The notes beneath the pieces were generated by a model, which worked only from the letters and a program-made list of their open reading frames with translations, ran no database searches and was not told the DNA's origin. From contig RWJK01001206.1 of the NCBI GenBank assembly GCA_004335835.1, forward strand, positions 163,344-227,343: 64,000 nucleotides of DNA, written 5' to 3'. The translations under genes and the position numbers were made by a program. Shown one piece after another: positions 1 to 11,300 of this stretch (position 1 is the first letter of the stretch; every line of letters starts with the position of its first letter). The stretch is from Scenedesmus sp. ARA3. Its lineage: Eukaryota > Chlorophyta > Chlorophyceae > Sphaeropleales > Scenedesmaceae.

Positions 1-80
1 NNNNNNNNNNNNNNNNNNNNNNNNNNNNNNNNNNNNNNNNNNNNNNNNNNNNNNNNNNNNNNNNNNNNNNNNNNNNNNNN
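1..80. other. Assembly gap (N run) at left edge
   Basis: Eighty unknown bases at the window edge. The dynein gene to its right continues leftward past this gap. Confidence 0.99.
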
Positions 81-898
81 GCACTGCTACTCTCAGCTCT
101 TCCTGCGAACTTGCAGCAAAAAGTGTGAGATGTGGTGGCCGGCACAGATTGAGAGACACCGCACACAACTCGCGGACTCAACCTGATTTTCGCGATCCAA
201 CAACTTGGTCTGTATGCATGTCGCTGACTGCTGGTGCTTGAAGATGCGGTATATACTACTCGAACACCAGGTTTGCCAGAAGGCTACACGTTGATTGCTC
301 AATTCAACAGTTGTATGTTGTGTGTCTGGCCTTGTGTCGTGTTTGTGATGTGTCAAAAGCATCCAGCGCGGCGAGGATTGCAGTCCGCGTGTCGGACTTG
401 ATGAGCACAGCCAGGTCGCGTCATACTGCGTTCGCTGACGCACAAGCGCAGCATTTGCAGCTCAAATCGTTAATTACATTGCGTATGCATGCAGAGACAG
501 CGTGCTTCACCAATGGGCCTAGCAGCAGCAGCAGCAGCAGCACCAGCAGCAGCAGCAGCAGCAGGGGGTGGGGATGGTGACCCTCCCAGCGTACCCCCAT
601 ACAACTTTGCTCTATTGCATCTAGCATTTTGTGTAAAAAATATTGGCGCAGGCTGCTCGCGCAACAAATACTGGGAACTGTGTCCAAACAACTTTTTGAT
701 TTTTCTTTTTTGTCCGTCAATAAGCACCTTTATAAAAATAAGCACCTTTAACAGGCATCATGCTGTCACAAAGCCAGCATGGGCAACTGTAGAGCATGGA
801 GGGAAGAGAGGACAGGCGAGCAGGCAATGAGCCGGAGCAGTACAGTCAGCCGGATCCAGAGAAAGATGAATGCTGCAAGGACTGCAGCAGGATTTTAC
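81..898. other. Probable long dynein intron, no exon recognised
   Basis: No segment here continues the dynein protein on the minus strand after the exon ending at 899. It contains a CAG run at about 521-562 and AT-rich sequence around 700-760. The simplest reading is an intron of more than 800 bases that runs into the N gap. Open frames here are short and low in complexity. Confidence 0.5.
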
Positions 899-3800
899 CT
901 GCTCCACTGCTCCAAGGTATCGCTCCAGTGCGTCCATCTCTTCTGTAGTGGTTGGCTCCTGGTTGAGTGCTGCAGTGATCTCTTCAAACCTGCGCAGGGT
1001 GAAGCAACAGCACAGACCACAGGCAAGGCAGACAACTGGCTGGTTGGCAGCAGTGTTACTCCAAGCACAAGGTGCCACATAGTGTGGTAGCGTGTTGCAG
1101 TCTAGCTGACAACGCGTTACTTGTACAGGTGTACACCAAACAGCATGCAAACCCCATCGCCCTCACCTGGCAACAATGGCCTGGTTGCTGCTGTGCCACT
1201 GCTCCTGCACCCAGTTCTGCAATGCCTGCCGTGCTGCCAGCGCCTGCGCCACCAGCGCTGCCTTGGCCTGTGCCACGTCGATAGCCACCAGCCTGAACCA
1301 CACTGCGTCGTCTGACTTGGCATAAACAGACTTGGCCAGCTGCAGGAAACAGCAAGACAAAGATCGTCATGAGGGTGGGAGGAGCAATGCAGAGCTGTGT
1401 GGTCCTGCAGACTTGTTGCACTACAGCCACCGTCTGGCACAACCCGAGCATGCAAAAGCAACGGCCTACACCATCCGCACCTGCAGCAGCCGTTCAATCT
1501 CTGCTGCTGTCTCCTGCAGGCTGTGTTCTCCTGCAAGCCAGCCAACCAGGTGGCCGCCAGGCCCGCCTGTTGCATCCAGCTCCTGCTGCACCTCAGCAAA
1601 GCTGCTCAGCAGCGCTGCCGGCCCTGCCAGATTTGCAACCAAGATGGCACAGATGTTGCCACGCAGCTGCTCGGCCAGCGGGTCGTCCAGCTCCATTGCA
1701 CGCAGCGTTGCGTCAGAGGATGGGTTCTTGGCCTGCAACAACATGCCAGGCATCAAGCTTCAAACACCCTAAGGAAGCGCCTTCTGATGTTGAATTTTCA
1801 AACACGTCCCGGATACATCAGCCATGCGGAACCAGCACAGACGCCATAAGCCTGCCACCACAGCAAGAGTGAGCTGCAATACAGCAGGGTGTTGCCGCAC
1901 TAGACTGCTACCCAGCTGTAGGTAACACAGCACCCACCTTCTCTCCCAAGTCCTCCACTGACTGCCCCGCCTCAATCATGCCATCAAACACGCGCAGGAC
2001 CGCACCACGCACATCATCCAGGCTCGGCATCAGCTGCACTGCACCCTTCCTGACCAGCAGCTGCAGCTGGAACAGGGGCGGCGGGCTGGGGCAGAACAGG
2101 TCAGAGCCCCAGGCATCTAAGCCTGTGTGTGTGGCCCTCCACGCTAGGTTTGCATCGCCTAGTGCTGCTGTGAGGGGCTTGTCTGGGTCATCAGGCGTCA
2201 GGTGGTCAGGGAAGCCTGCAAGCCAGCAGCGCACAGTATGCAGTAGTCATGTCTCTGCTGCCTGAAACCAACACCTGCTGGTAATAGCCTTAGCTGCTGG
2301 GGCATGTCGTGCCATAGCCGAGCCACTCACACCCTGTGAGCTGTGCATGTGGGTACACGTGCATGACAAGGGCTTGCCCTGCGCTCCAGGCCGATGGCTG
2401 CTTGCAGGAATCGCACCTGCATACGCTACCCTGCTGCCCTGTGGTATTGCATACGCCTGCCAGAACTCCTGGTAGTGCAGCAAGCTCGCTTCCACCTTGC
2501 CGCGCAGGTACTGGCGCATCAGCAGCGACACGACCTGCACACAGTGCAGCGCCTGCACAAACAACAACAGCACATAGCACAGCAGTATGCAGCCGGTCAG
2601 CATGCGCGTTGCGTGCATCCTGGAGTAGAACTAGAATGCTAGTTTCAACAAACAGCCATGCCAGACGCGCAGGCCTTACGTGCACCCAACCAGTCAGCAT
2701 GCAGTGCACCACATCTTGTACCTGCACAGGTGTCACTGCTGGTCCAGGCAGCTCCACCACCCTTGATGCTGCTTGGCTGCCGTCAAAGTCCTCATCTTGG
2801 AAGGCCAGCTCGGGTTGAGGTGCGTTGGGGTCACGTGGGTGCAACAACGCATCAGCGATGTTGGCAGCCTGCAAGCCAGGCACATACCCGCAGATTATGC
2901 CCAAGCGGGAAGCAAACAGCAGTTTGCATATTGTTCCATGTGATGACAGGCTGTGTTGACGCTGCACCGCTGCTGCTGTCGCCATGTGCCAAGGCAGCTG
3001 CTGCCGCCGCTGCTGCTGCTGCTGCTGTAGGTGCTGCTGCTGCCAGCATGAAAGTTGAAGACATCTCTGCCACCAGCAAGCGGTTTGCATACAGCCCTCA
3101 CCTTGATTGCCCAGCCACAGTGCAGCAGCTCCATGATGTTCTCAAGGTGCAGCCGCTGCAGCGCCAGAAAGGCTCCCAGCTGCGCAGGCCTGCTCAGCTC
3201 GCCCATCTGTGTATCCACAAGCTGCAGCTGCGCTACATCCCTGCAGCAACCCTGGTACAGCGCAAAGGCCGCCAGCAAGCGCGGCTGTGCCAGCAGTGAA
3301 GCCCGCTGCAGCTGCTGCAGCGCAATGCCAAACTGCTGCCGCTGCAACTGCTCGACTACTGGCCCCGGGCCCTCCTGCTGCCATTCGGCAAGCTCAGCTA
3401 CTGCTGCACGTGCCTCCTCGGTCTGCGCTGCGCCACTCCAGCTGCTACGTGTTGTGCCCCGCGAGCAGCCGCCGTCACACGAGCCGGTAGCTGCTACAGC
3501 AGCCGCATCAGGCTGTGTGCGAGTGGTGATAACGCAGCCCGGCGGCAGCAGCTGCAGCGGCAAGCATCCCTGCTGCGGGACCAGAGGCTGCTGCTGTACT
3601 GGCTGGATGCCTGCTGCTGTTAGGTGCACCTGACCTTCAGGTGTGGTGAACTGGTAGTTGACAATTGCTGCATTCACTGCAAACTTGTAGTGATCCTCGA
3701 TGGCAGCAAAGAAATCTGCATAACACACAGCAGCATGGCACGGGCAAGCGCTTGCAGGACAGCTTTGGTTGTAGGCAAACACACCTTAAACTGCAGGGAT

Positions 3801-5660
3801 ATGCACTCTCTGCAGACTGCAGCTGCTATGTGTTGGATATGCTTGCTTGCAGGAACAATGACTGCATCGTAGCTCCTGTTGCACCTGAACCTTGCTCACC
3901 TGCTGCTACATCTGGCTGCTGCTGTGCCAGCTGTGCACCAGCCATGCGGGCCACGCGCTGCCTGAAGCTGCTGTCCAGCTTGCTGCGGTTGTACCACAGC
4001 AGCTTGCTGACGTAGTGACTGTAGCGCGCCTCCCGCTCAATCTGCAGAACAGAACCAGGCATGCTTGCGTCATCTCTCTGTTTTCACTTGGCTGGCGGCA
4101 AGCCAGCGTCAGCATTGGTGATTGACGCAGCAGCAGCACAGTGTCGTGAAAACAAAATCCATGAGGTCAGCAGCAGCAGCTGCCTGCTCACCTCATCTCT
4201 GCGCCGCTGCGCCTGCTTCAGCCTGAACCTGAATGCTCCTCTGTCCTCATCCAACAGTATCATGTTCAGCCGCTTGACCCACTTGGTCTTGCTGTTGGAC
4301 TGCCACTGGATCAGAAACTGCTCCTTTGCCCTGTAAGCACATGTGCAGAGCAAAACAGGAAGCGGACATTGGAACACTGGCAGGTGGCAGACACATATCA
4401 CTGACCAGCACTAGATTATTGCCTCCAGCAGCAACCCGCGCTGCTGGGCACTCAATACAACAGAGACGATGGTATGCAACGTTGCTGGGGAAGAACTTAA
4501 TTACTGCTGGCTGCACCAACAGACACTGCTGTCCAAGATATGCAACTGTAGACCACTTTGACATAAGCATCAGCGACGTGTACAAGCTCATGCTGCCGCT
4601 GCCATGTGCATGGCAGCTGCTGCATGCTTTGGTGATACTGCTGCTGCATCTCACCTATCATACTGCAATACAACACAAGCCGCCCATGTGAACGCCCCTT
4701 GAGGGTCATAGAACCGCGACAGCGCCTGCAAGCCAGCTGATCCTGCAGCCTGCGCCTCAAACAGTCGCTGCTGCAGGTCACTTTGCTGCATATCTGGGCT
4801 GTCAAAGTACTCCAGTGGCATGCTGGTTGCTGTCCGTGAGCGTATCTGTGCTGTCCTGGGGCGCACGCGTTGCACTGCTGCACCTGCTGCACCTGCTGCC
4901 GTGCTTTCACCACTGCTGTGCTGCTCATCCGGCACCCAGCCAAAGGGTGCAGCCTGTGCAGCATCTGCTGCATCGGCTGCCGCATCAGGCTGCTGCATGT
5001 TGCTTGCAGGATCAGTTCCAGGGCTGTGGCTGGCTGCCATGTCCTGCCATAGCGATGCATGCAAGTGCTGCCTACTTGGATAGCTCCCATTGTCTGCAGG
5101 ATCGAAGTGGTGTACATGAACAAACATGCGCTGCCGCTGCTGCTGCTGTCCTGGTTGCTGCTGCCATGGTTGCTGCTGCTGCTCCTGCAAGGCGTCCTCA
5201 CTGCCTTCTGCTGCTGCTGTAATTACACTGCTCAGAGCATGGCCTGCTGCTTGTGAGCCGCCAGATGCTTTTGGCATGCCTGCAAGGAGCAGCAGACGCC
5301 AATTTCAATGTTCACCTTTCAACAGAGTTCCCCAGGCAGTGACACTACAGTACCAAAAGGGTGACTGCAATGGGAAACATGGCAAAGCGACACCTACCTG
5401 GCTGCTGAGCCAACAGCCTGCCATTTCCTGAGGCCACAGCCACATCATAGAGCTCTCCTGGAAGCTTGATCTGCAAGTATAAGGGACAGAAGCCTTAGCA
5501 ACTGCATGCGTGCTGGTGCGTGGTGTTGATGTTGCTGGTGCGGCAGGTCTCAAGCAGCAGCTGCCCTGCTGTGCTGAACTGCAGCTTGTAACCAACTAAG
5601 ACAGCAATCACCTTCACCGGTGCAGCGACCCTGCCCCTAACTTCACCAAGCTGTGGCTTC
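899..5660 (-). CDS. DHC: Axonemal dynein heavy chain, N-terminal (tail) part, partial
   Basis: N-terminal tail of a flagellar dynein heavy chain, the ATP-driven motor of axonemal arms; the AAA motor lies beyond the left edge. Exons (minus): 5612-5660, 5398-5470, 4655-5279, 4192-4330, 3900-4041, 3102-3715, 2680-2868, 2417-2552, 1938-2215, 1481-1732, 1167-1339, 899-989; phases are consistent throughout. Diagnostic pieces are LGEVRGRVAAP, IKLPGELYDV, MPLEYFDS, SRFYDPQGAFTW, then KWVKRLN followed by a DED, typical of the extreme N-terminus of inner-arm type heavy chains, and later TPDDPDKPL and TEEMDALERYL of the tail. The exon 3102-3715 carries an unusually Gln/Ala-rich insert after NAAIVNYQF. 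The true start lies upstream of 5660 and is unresolved; an ATG at 5701 is in frame but speculative. The dynein class (DNAH1-like or other inner arm) is uncertain; no motor domain is present to decide it. Confidence 0.85.
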
Positions 5661-7074
5661 CTGTAGCAGTAATCACAGGCAGCAGTGTTACAGCTGCTCA
5701 ACCAGTAGGGTTGTCCTCTCTAGTGCATCTGCCTCTGCACTGCAGTGTAGCACGTCATGTTACCTCCTGCCACGTTCGAATTCAGACATCGTATTATCGC
5801 TGCTGCTACATCATGATGGTGGGTGACCGTGGGCCGAAAGCGCCACAGCTCTACGTAGCGGTGTTGAGAAACATCAAAGAATTTCAAACCTATGCCATTA
5901 CACAAATTTACTGGCTCCCTGGTGACTTCGTAAACATTGGCTCAGCAGGTTCGTAGGGCACTCCACGCGGTCAACATCATGATGGTCAAACCGAGTGGTG
6001 TTCTGCCCAGTCAGCATGTTGTTCCGCATACGGACCCTTCTGCCATTTCATAACTTCCATTCCAAACCAGTTTAAGATATTTAAAGCCAACCATTAGCCC
6101 TCGCGGTGCACAGCTGCTTCAGCACTAGCTAAGGCCTGACGGCTGCTGCGGGACCATGCGTGGCCTGGCTTAGTGGGTGCAAAACTGCTAGATCTGACCG
6201 CGCACATCGCTGCAAATTCCACCTGTACACTATTCGCGGCTGCTGCACGCCGCCTGCTGGACTATCGTCATGGCATAGTGCTTGCAGTCGCAGCACTCCA
6301 CGTATCCAGGGTTCCGCAGGGCAGGCACCCTCAACTGCAAACTGTCAACCCTAGTGATAATCACACTAGTCATGTCCGTCGCTGAACAAGCCACAGGTTG
6401 TCTGGTGGCGTGGTCTCATCACTGCATGGTGTGTCAATGGTTGCAGAAGGTGCGCAGAGCATGCTGCTGCCAGATGGCCATCGGCTGTGCGAGTGCCACA
6501 GACCACTGGCAGGCACTGGCAAGCACTTCTGCAGGCACAGGCAGCGCGCTTATGCACATCTGAGCAGGCACACAGTCAAATGAAAGCCAACAACACCGAA
6601 GCAGTAGGTCGACTCGCCCGCAACATTCAACTGTAATGGTAATTGCGGAAGCAGTAAGTGAAACTGAATCGCCCCCCGTGGTATCTTTAGATTGGGGGGT
6701 ATGCTGCGAAGCTGCACAACACTATGCGCTGGGGTCAGCCTGGCATTGTGCTTGGCTTGGCTGCGCCAAGCTTTGGCCACAACAAACAGCTGCTATCAAC
6801 ATTGCTGCCACATGACACGGGTGAAGCATGGCTGACACAGAGGGCGCACGCACAGCGCACAACCTTGTGAAATCTCATGTACAAAGGACACAATGAACTG
6901 CTCACATGCAGGCGAGACAGACTGCCTGCATCCGGTGGGCTAGCTAATGAGTCTGTGCATCAACAGTTTGTTCAAACACTACACCCTCATCGAACCAACC
7001 TGCGCGACCCAAAGGAATTGTGCAACCAGCAGCGCTTGCCAACCAAGGCATGTTTTCTGCTCACCAAAGGCACC

Positions 7075-7112
<38 letters not shown>

Positions 7113-7176
7113 CAGCCCCTGTGCATCGACGCGACCAAGTGCCCACTGGAAACACAGCTGCAGGAGACAACTTATA
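5661..7176. other. Intergenic, holds dynein 5' end and PAP2 3' end
   Basis: Between the first recognised dynein exon and the stop codon of the PAP2 gene. The dynein promoter and first exon should lie in the left part and the PAP2 3' UTR in the right part. No ORF here has recognisable family sequence. A perfect CTG run at about 7076-7111 lies just beyond the PAP2 stop. Confidence 0.5.
7076..7111. repeat. (CTG)n microsatellite
   Basis: An uninterrupted run of about twelve CTG/GCT triplets on the plus strand, in the 3' flank of the PAP2 gene. It creates spurious Leu-, Ala- and Ser-rich open frames on both strands. Confidence 0.95.
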
Positions 7177-8591
7177 TCAGCTGCCCAGCAGTGGATCCTG
7201 CACATCCTGCTCTCCCTCGAGTGCCTCCTGCGCCGCACTTGCGCTGCTGACAGCTTCCGCATCAGCGCCCAGCAGCTGCTTCAGCCAGGCTGGTGCAGAC
7301 GGCACTGGGCGGGTGCGGGGCCGTGCAGCTGTCTCATGGCACAGCGGGCTGCATCATATAGCCGGGCAGCGGCAGCAGGGGCAGCAGGAATGGTTGCAGC
7401 GTGTCAGCAGCCGCAGCAGTGGTCGATTGCAGCAGCAGCATCAGGCTGGCTGATGGTAGTGGTTGCAAGCCGTCATCACTGTGTGCACCTTTTTGGCTGC
7501 CATAGTCTGACAGCACCTGTTGACACAGAGAAGTACGCTGGTCCGGATTACACAAACCATGACATAGCCAGAACATTCACAAGAACCACTGCCGCATGCG
7601 GTGCTTGTAGTAAACTTCACTTGCACTCACTTCTGGTAGTTTATGAGGTAGGCCAGGAAGCCGGAGCACAGCCCGATGAGCATGCCGGCATTCACATCCG
7701 CAAAGTCGTGCTTGTAAGCTGCCACGCGGCTCATGGTGATGAAGGCAGCAAAGCCCAGTGGAGCCAGGCACAGCATGACCTTGGCAAAGTGGCCCTACAG
7801 CAGCAGCAGCAGCAGCAGCAGAAGCAGCAGCAGCAGCACACATATCGTACATAGGAGTGGGCATAACATCCTCAGGGCTTATTGTGATGAAGGCGGCAAA
7901 GCCCAGCGGGGCCAGGCACAGCATAACCTTGGCAAAGTGGCACTGCACCAGCAGCAGCAGCAGCAGCTGCAGCAGCACACAATGAAATGTTCAAGTCTGG
8001 GCACAACATCAACCACGCTGTTGTATCAATACTGTGTACACTTCCAATATTAAAGTGTCGCGGAAACTGCTTCAGGTTGGTCACACAGAGAAGCAGACAA
8101 TGCAATGGCACCTACTTGAGACTGCCGTGTGAACAGCTTGAGCTTGGCCATCAGGTAGACAGACAGCAGCCCAAAGGCCATGAACGTCTCTGCGGCGTGC
8201 CCACTGGGGTAGGATGTGCGGCCGTCATTGATCACTGCAGGATCGCCAGTTGCCACACGCGCATACCTGCAGCCATGTGAAGTATGTGTTGTGTAGTTGA
8301 AGTTGCCGCGCAGAGCAGCACGGCACGTCGCAGGCTGATCTTGTGCCAGAGTTGTACAGTCTTACATGCACAAGACAAGGCGCATAGGTAAAGAGGTCCT
8401 GCGGACGAGGATGTGGGAGCGCATTTGGCTGAGCAAGCTGTGTGCCGCTGACCATTTGGGTGTGCGTGTTTGCATGCACTACCAGCTGCAAACTGCTGCT
8501 GTGGCTACTGCTGTTGCAGAATTGGCTGTGTTGCTGTGGCTGCTGCTGCTGCTGCTGCTTTTGCATGACGAGCTGTTGGTGTTAGTGCTGC

Positions 8592-8624
<33 letters not shown>

Positions 8625-10945
8625 ATGATCAGCTGTGGTGCTGCTGCTGCTGCTGCTGCATGATCAGCTGTGGTGCTGCTGCTGCTGCTGCTGCATGATC
8701 AGCTGTGGTGCTGCTGCTGCTGCTGCTGCATGATCAGCTGTGGTGCTGCTGCTGCTGCTGCTGCATGATCAGCTGTGGTGCTGCTGCTGCTGCTGCGCAC
8801 CAGTCAGGCCTTGGCTTGCCCACCAGGTTCATCCACCTGCAGCGCGGGACGACACAGGGCAATTGATGAAGAGAAAAAGCAAGGCAGTGCTGACTGCAGC
8901 CACTGCTGTTGGTAGAGGACCAGTGCATGCGTGTTGCGGCGCACACAATACACTGCGGCAAGCAAACATAGTGGCATCAGCCTGCTGAGCTACTCAAATT
9001 TAGCGGGTTGTCAAGCCAGCCGCGTAATGCGGATATTTATGTGCCGCTGTAAATTGCACTGTTACAGTTGCTGCACCTGCTGTGCACTGCTAGAACCGCA
9101 GGCAGCCAACTGTGTGCCCTCAATCTGTCTGCCTTGAATATGCGCACTGCTGCTAATGCTGCCTCACTTTTTGAATGAGGTCTCAATAGCAAAGGCCTCT
9201 ATCAGGGCAAGCGCAAAGTGGTGCCTGCAGTAAACGCAGCATGATGGCATTGTTCTCTGTGGTCAATGGTCAGGTGCACAGCGGTGACTCGGAGACCAGG
9301 CAACTGTGCGGCATAGCTGTAATATTTGTTGCTCAAGCTCGACTTGTGTGCTGGTCGCTTGCCAGCAAACACTATGCTGCCTTCACTGACACTCATAATC
9401 TCCGGCACACCAAACCTGCCAGCCACCCACACAGGCGATCTTCACACATGCTGCTGCGCTACACCCGGCTGGCGCAATACCAGCTGCTATGGCCTCAGCA
9501 GCAGAACATAAGCAGCACTCACCAGTCAACCATGCTGCGGCTTTCAAGCTGTGCCAGTGCAGCCACCAGCAGTGGGATGCCAAATTCCACTGGGAACTTG
9601 CCCTTCTCGCTGACCTGGTTGCTCAGTTATTTCTTGCAGGCTGCTTGCTTGCGCGATAGCACGACTGTTGCTGCTGCTCACGTTACCACCTGAGCACTGG
9701 CATAACAAAGCTGCAAGCCACCCATACGGGTGATTGCACACGTGCTGCTGCGCTACACCAGCTGCTATGCCCTCACAGCAGCAGAACAAAAGCAGCACTC
9801 ACCAGTCAATCAGACTGCGGCTTTTGAACTGTGCCAGTGCCGCCACCAGCAGAGGGATGCCAAATTCCACTGGGAACTTGCCCTTCTCGCTGAGCCAGCT
9901 CTTGGTAGGTGGGTAGCTCAGCGAGGGGTCATTCGGGACATGCTGCTACCTAAATTGCTTTTTTCTATATCCCTACCTGAGCCACTGGCGCACTAAAGCT
10001 GCAAGCCGCCCAGAGGCCGGCGCACACATATGTAGCTGTGCTAACACTTGCTTAACCTATGGCAGTGTGGCTGTACTCACCAGTCCACCAGGCTGCGGCT
10101 TTCAAACTGTGCCAGTGCTGCCACCAGCAGTGGGATGCCAAACTCCACTGGGAACTTCCCTTCTCACTGAGCCAGCTCTTGGTGGGCGGGTAGCTCAGCG
10201 AGGGGTCATTCAAGAGTTGCTGCTACCTAGATTGCTGCTACCTATATCCCCACCTGAGCCACTGGCGCACTAAAGCTGCAAGCCGCCTGTGCCCACAGGC
10301 GGTCGCACACACATGTAGCTGCGATACCCCTTGCTTGCTCCGTGGCAGTGGGCTGTACTCACCAGTCAATCAGACTGCGGCTCTCAAACTGTGCCAGTGC
10401 AGCCACTAGAAGAGGGATGCCGAACTCCACTGGGAACTTGCCCTTCTCACTGAGCCAGCTCTTGGTGGGTGGGTAGCTCAGCGAGGGGTCATTTGGGAAC
10501 CACATGCGCTCCAGTGGCGGAATCACCTGCATTTTGATGGGTATCAGATGCCTTTGTAGATAGATAAGAAAGCGGATTAACCATTGCATGCAGCGCGCAT
10601 GCTTTGTGCCAAACGATCGTGATATGTGTGTGTGGGGTGTGGCGGAGCATGGCGTGCTGCTGCTGTTGTGCTGCTGCTGCTGCAGCCCTTGCCGTAGCAC
10701 TGGTTGCCACTACCAGCGCTTCAAGTCCAGATTATCAGCAGTTGGTTCGAAATGCACCTAGCTGGCATGCAATGCACAAGGGGTGCTGTGGTGCTTGCCT
10801 CTCCTGGAATGGTGAAGTTGATGATGATCAGCGTCAGTGCAAGCAGCCAGTCCCAAATGTAGCCAGCCAGCAACAGCCACTTTACGGCTGTTATTGCTGC
10901 CGCTCGGCATCTTAGGCCTATTGGAAGCGCCTTGGCACGGAGCAT
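7177..10945 (-). CDS. LPP: PAP2-family lipid phosphate phosphatase
   Basis: Integral-membrane phosphatase of the PAP2 superfamily, expected to dephosphorylate phosphatidate or diacylglycerol pyrophosphate. Exons (minus): 10799-10945, 10363-10526, 9168-9224, 8801-8836, 8116-8266, 7631-7794, 7177-7348, total 891 nt, 296 aa. An N-terminal hydrophobic segment (about residues 20-46) is followed by a PVEFGIPLLVAALAQF segment, then the three PAP2 catalytic motifs: KPRP at 130-133, SYPSGH at 153-158, and SR(5x)H(3x)D at 207-218. The first ATG in frame is at 10945. Oddities: the Lys of the canonical K-X6-RP motif is replaced by Met125 (Lys122/123 are nearby); the first intron uses a GC donor (GAGAG|GCAAGC); exon 2 is followed by three tandem partial copies. 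Divergent with the gene starting at 11301. Family call is strong; substrate is not known. Confidence 0.88.
7799..7840. repeat. CAG/CTG run abutting a 3' splice site
   Basis: CAG triplets on plus, which is CTG in the sense of the PAP2 gene, directly upstream of the acceptor of exon 7631-7794. The CTG run stands where a pyrimidine tract would be expected. A second partial copy of the same exon start with its own CAG run lies at about 7884-7975. Confidence 0.85.
7884..7975 (-). repeat. Echo of PAP2 exon 6 acceptor side
   Basis: Sequence nearly identical to 7737-7840: the first part of exon 7631-7794 (codons for FAKVMLCLAP and following residues) with its CTG tract, one unit upstream in the sense of the gene. 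The copy gives another potential acceptor but lacks the rest of the exon. Confidence 0.8.
8523..8797. repeat. 35-bp CTG minisatellite with TGATCA core
   Basis: After an interrupted CTG run (8533-8622), a 35-bp unit made of GCATGATCAGCTGTGGT plus CTG triplets is repeated from 8623, 8658, 8693, 8728 and 8763 with no visible divergence. It lies inside a PAP2 intron, just after the donor of exon 8801-8836 in the sense of the gene. Each unit carries the palindrome TGATCA. Confidence 0.95.
9523..10510 (-). repeat. Four tandem copies of PAP2 exon 2 (~280-bp unit)
   Basis: The donor ends of the copies are at 9523, 9803, 10081 and 10363, spacing 280, 278 and 282. Each contains most of exon 2 (PSLSYPPTKSW to ESRSLIDW) and a good donor. 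Only the copy at 10363-10526 has the 5' part of the exon (VIPPLERMW). The 10081 copy lacks one base in the GGCAAG codons and is frameshifted; the 9523 copy is shorter. These are downstream echoes or possible alternative exon ends. Confidence 0.92.
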
Positions 10946-11300
10946 GATGGCCTTGTGGACAGCACAGACCTCAACAGCAGCAGTAACAGCAGGGGACACT
11001 CTGTGCACTGCCAATTAAATCACAGCAAGGGGCACTTCAGGGATTTGGCTGTGATGACGATCCTGTGTGTGAGGCATTGACTCTCATGCTGAGGAGCATG
11101 GCTTTTTGAAGTCGCGGAAATTCGTAGCGCGGTTGTTATGTGACAGCATCTCGCACGCTTAGTCATCGTCACTCCGGTTTGAATGCCGACACCGCCTTGA
11201 TCGGCGCTTGCACGTATTGATCTATGGTTTGCGCGTAATGCTAACGTTGGAGTCTCGTTGTGTTCGTTGTCACCTCAGAAGCGTAGAGCCAGACACAGTC
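10946..11300. promoter_or_regulatory. Shared divergent promoter region
   Basis: About 355 bp between the ATG of the PAP2 gene (minus) and the ATG of the secreted-protein gene (plus). Both 5' UTRs and both promoters must lie here unless further non-coding exons exist. I see no clear TATA box. The inference rests on gene orientation only. Confidence 0.45.

Noticed and set aside
6877..7854. Longest simple plus-strand ORF left of 8 kb (325 codons)
   Set aside because: It runs antisense across two PAP2 exons and a CAG run, with Cys/Gln/Ala-biased content; the minus-strand spliced model explains the region.
10740..10756. GGTTCGAAATGC, resembling a tRNA T-loop
   Set aside because: No matching acceptor stem, anticodon arm or D arm can be drawn around it.
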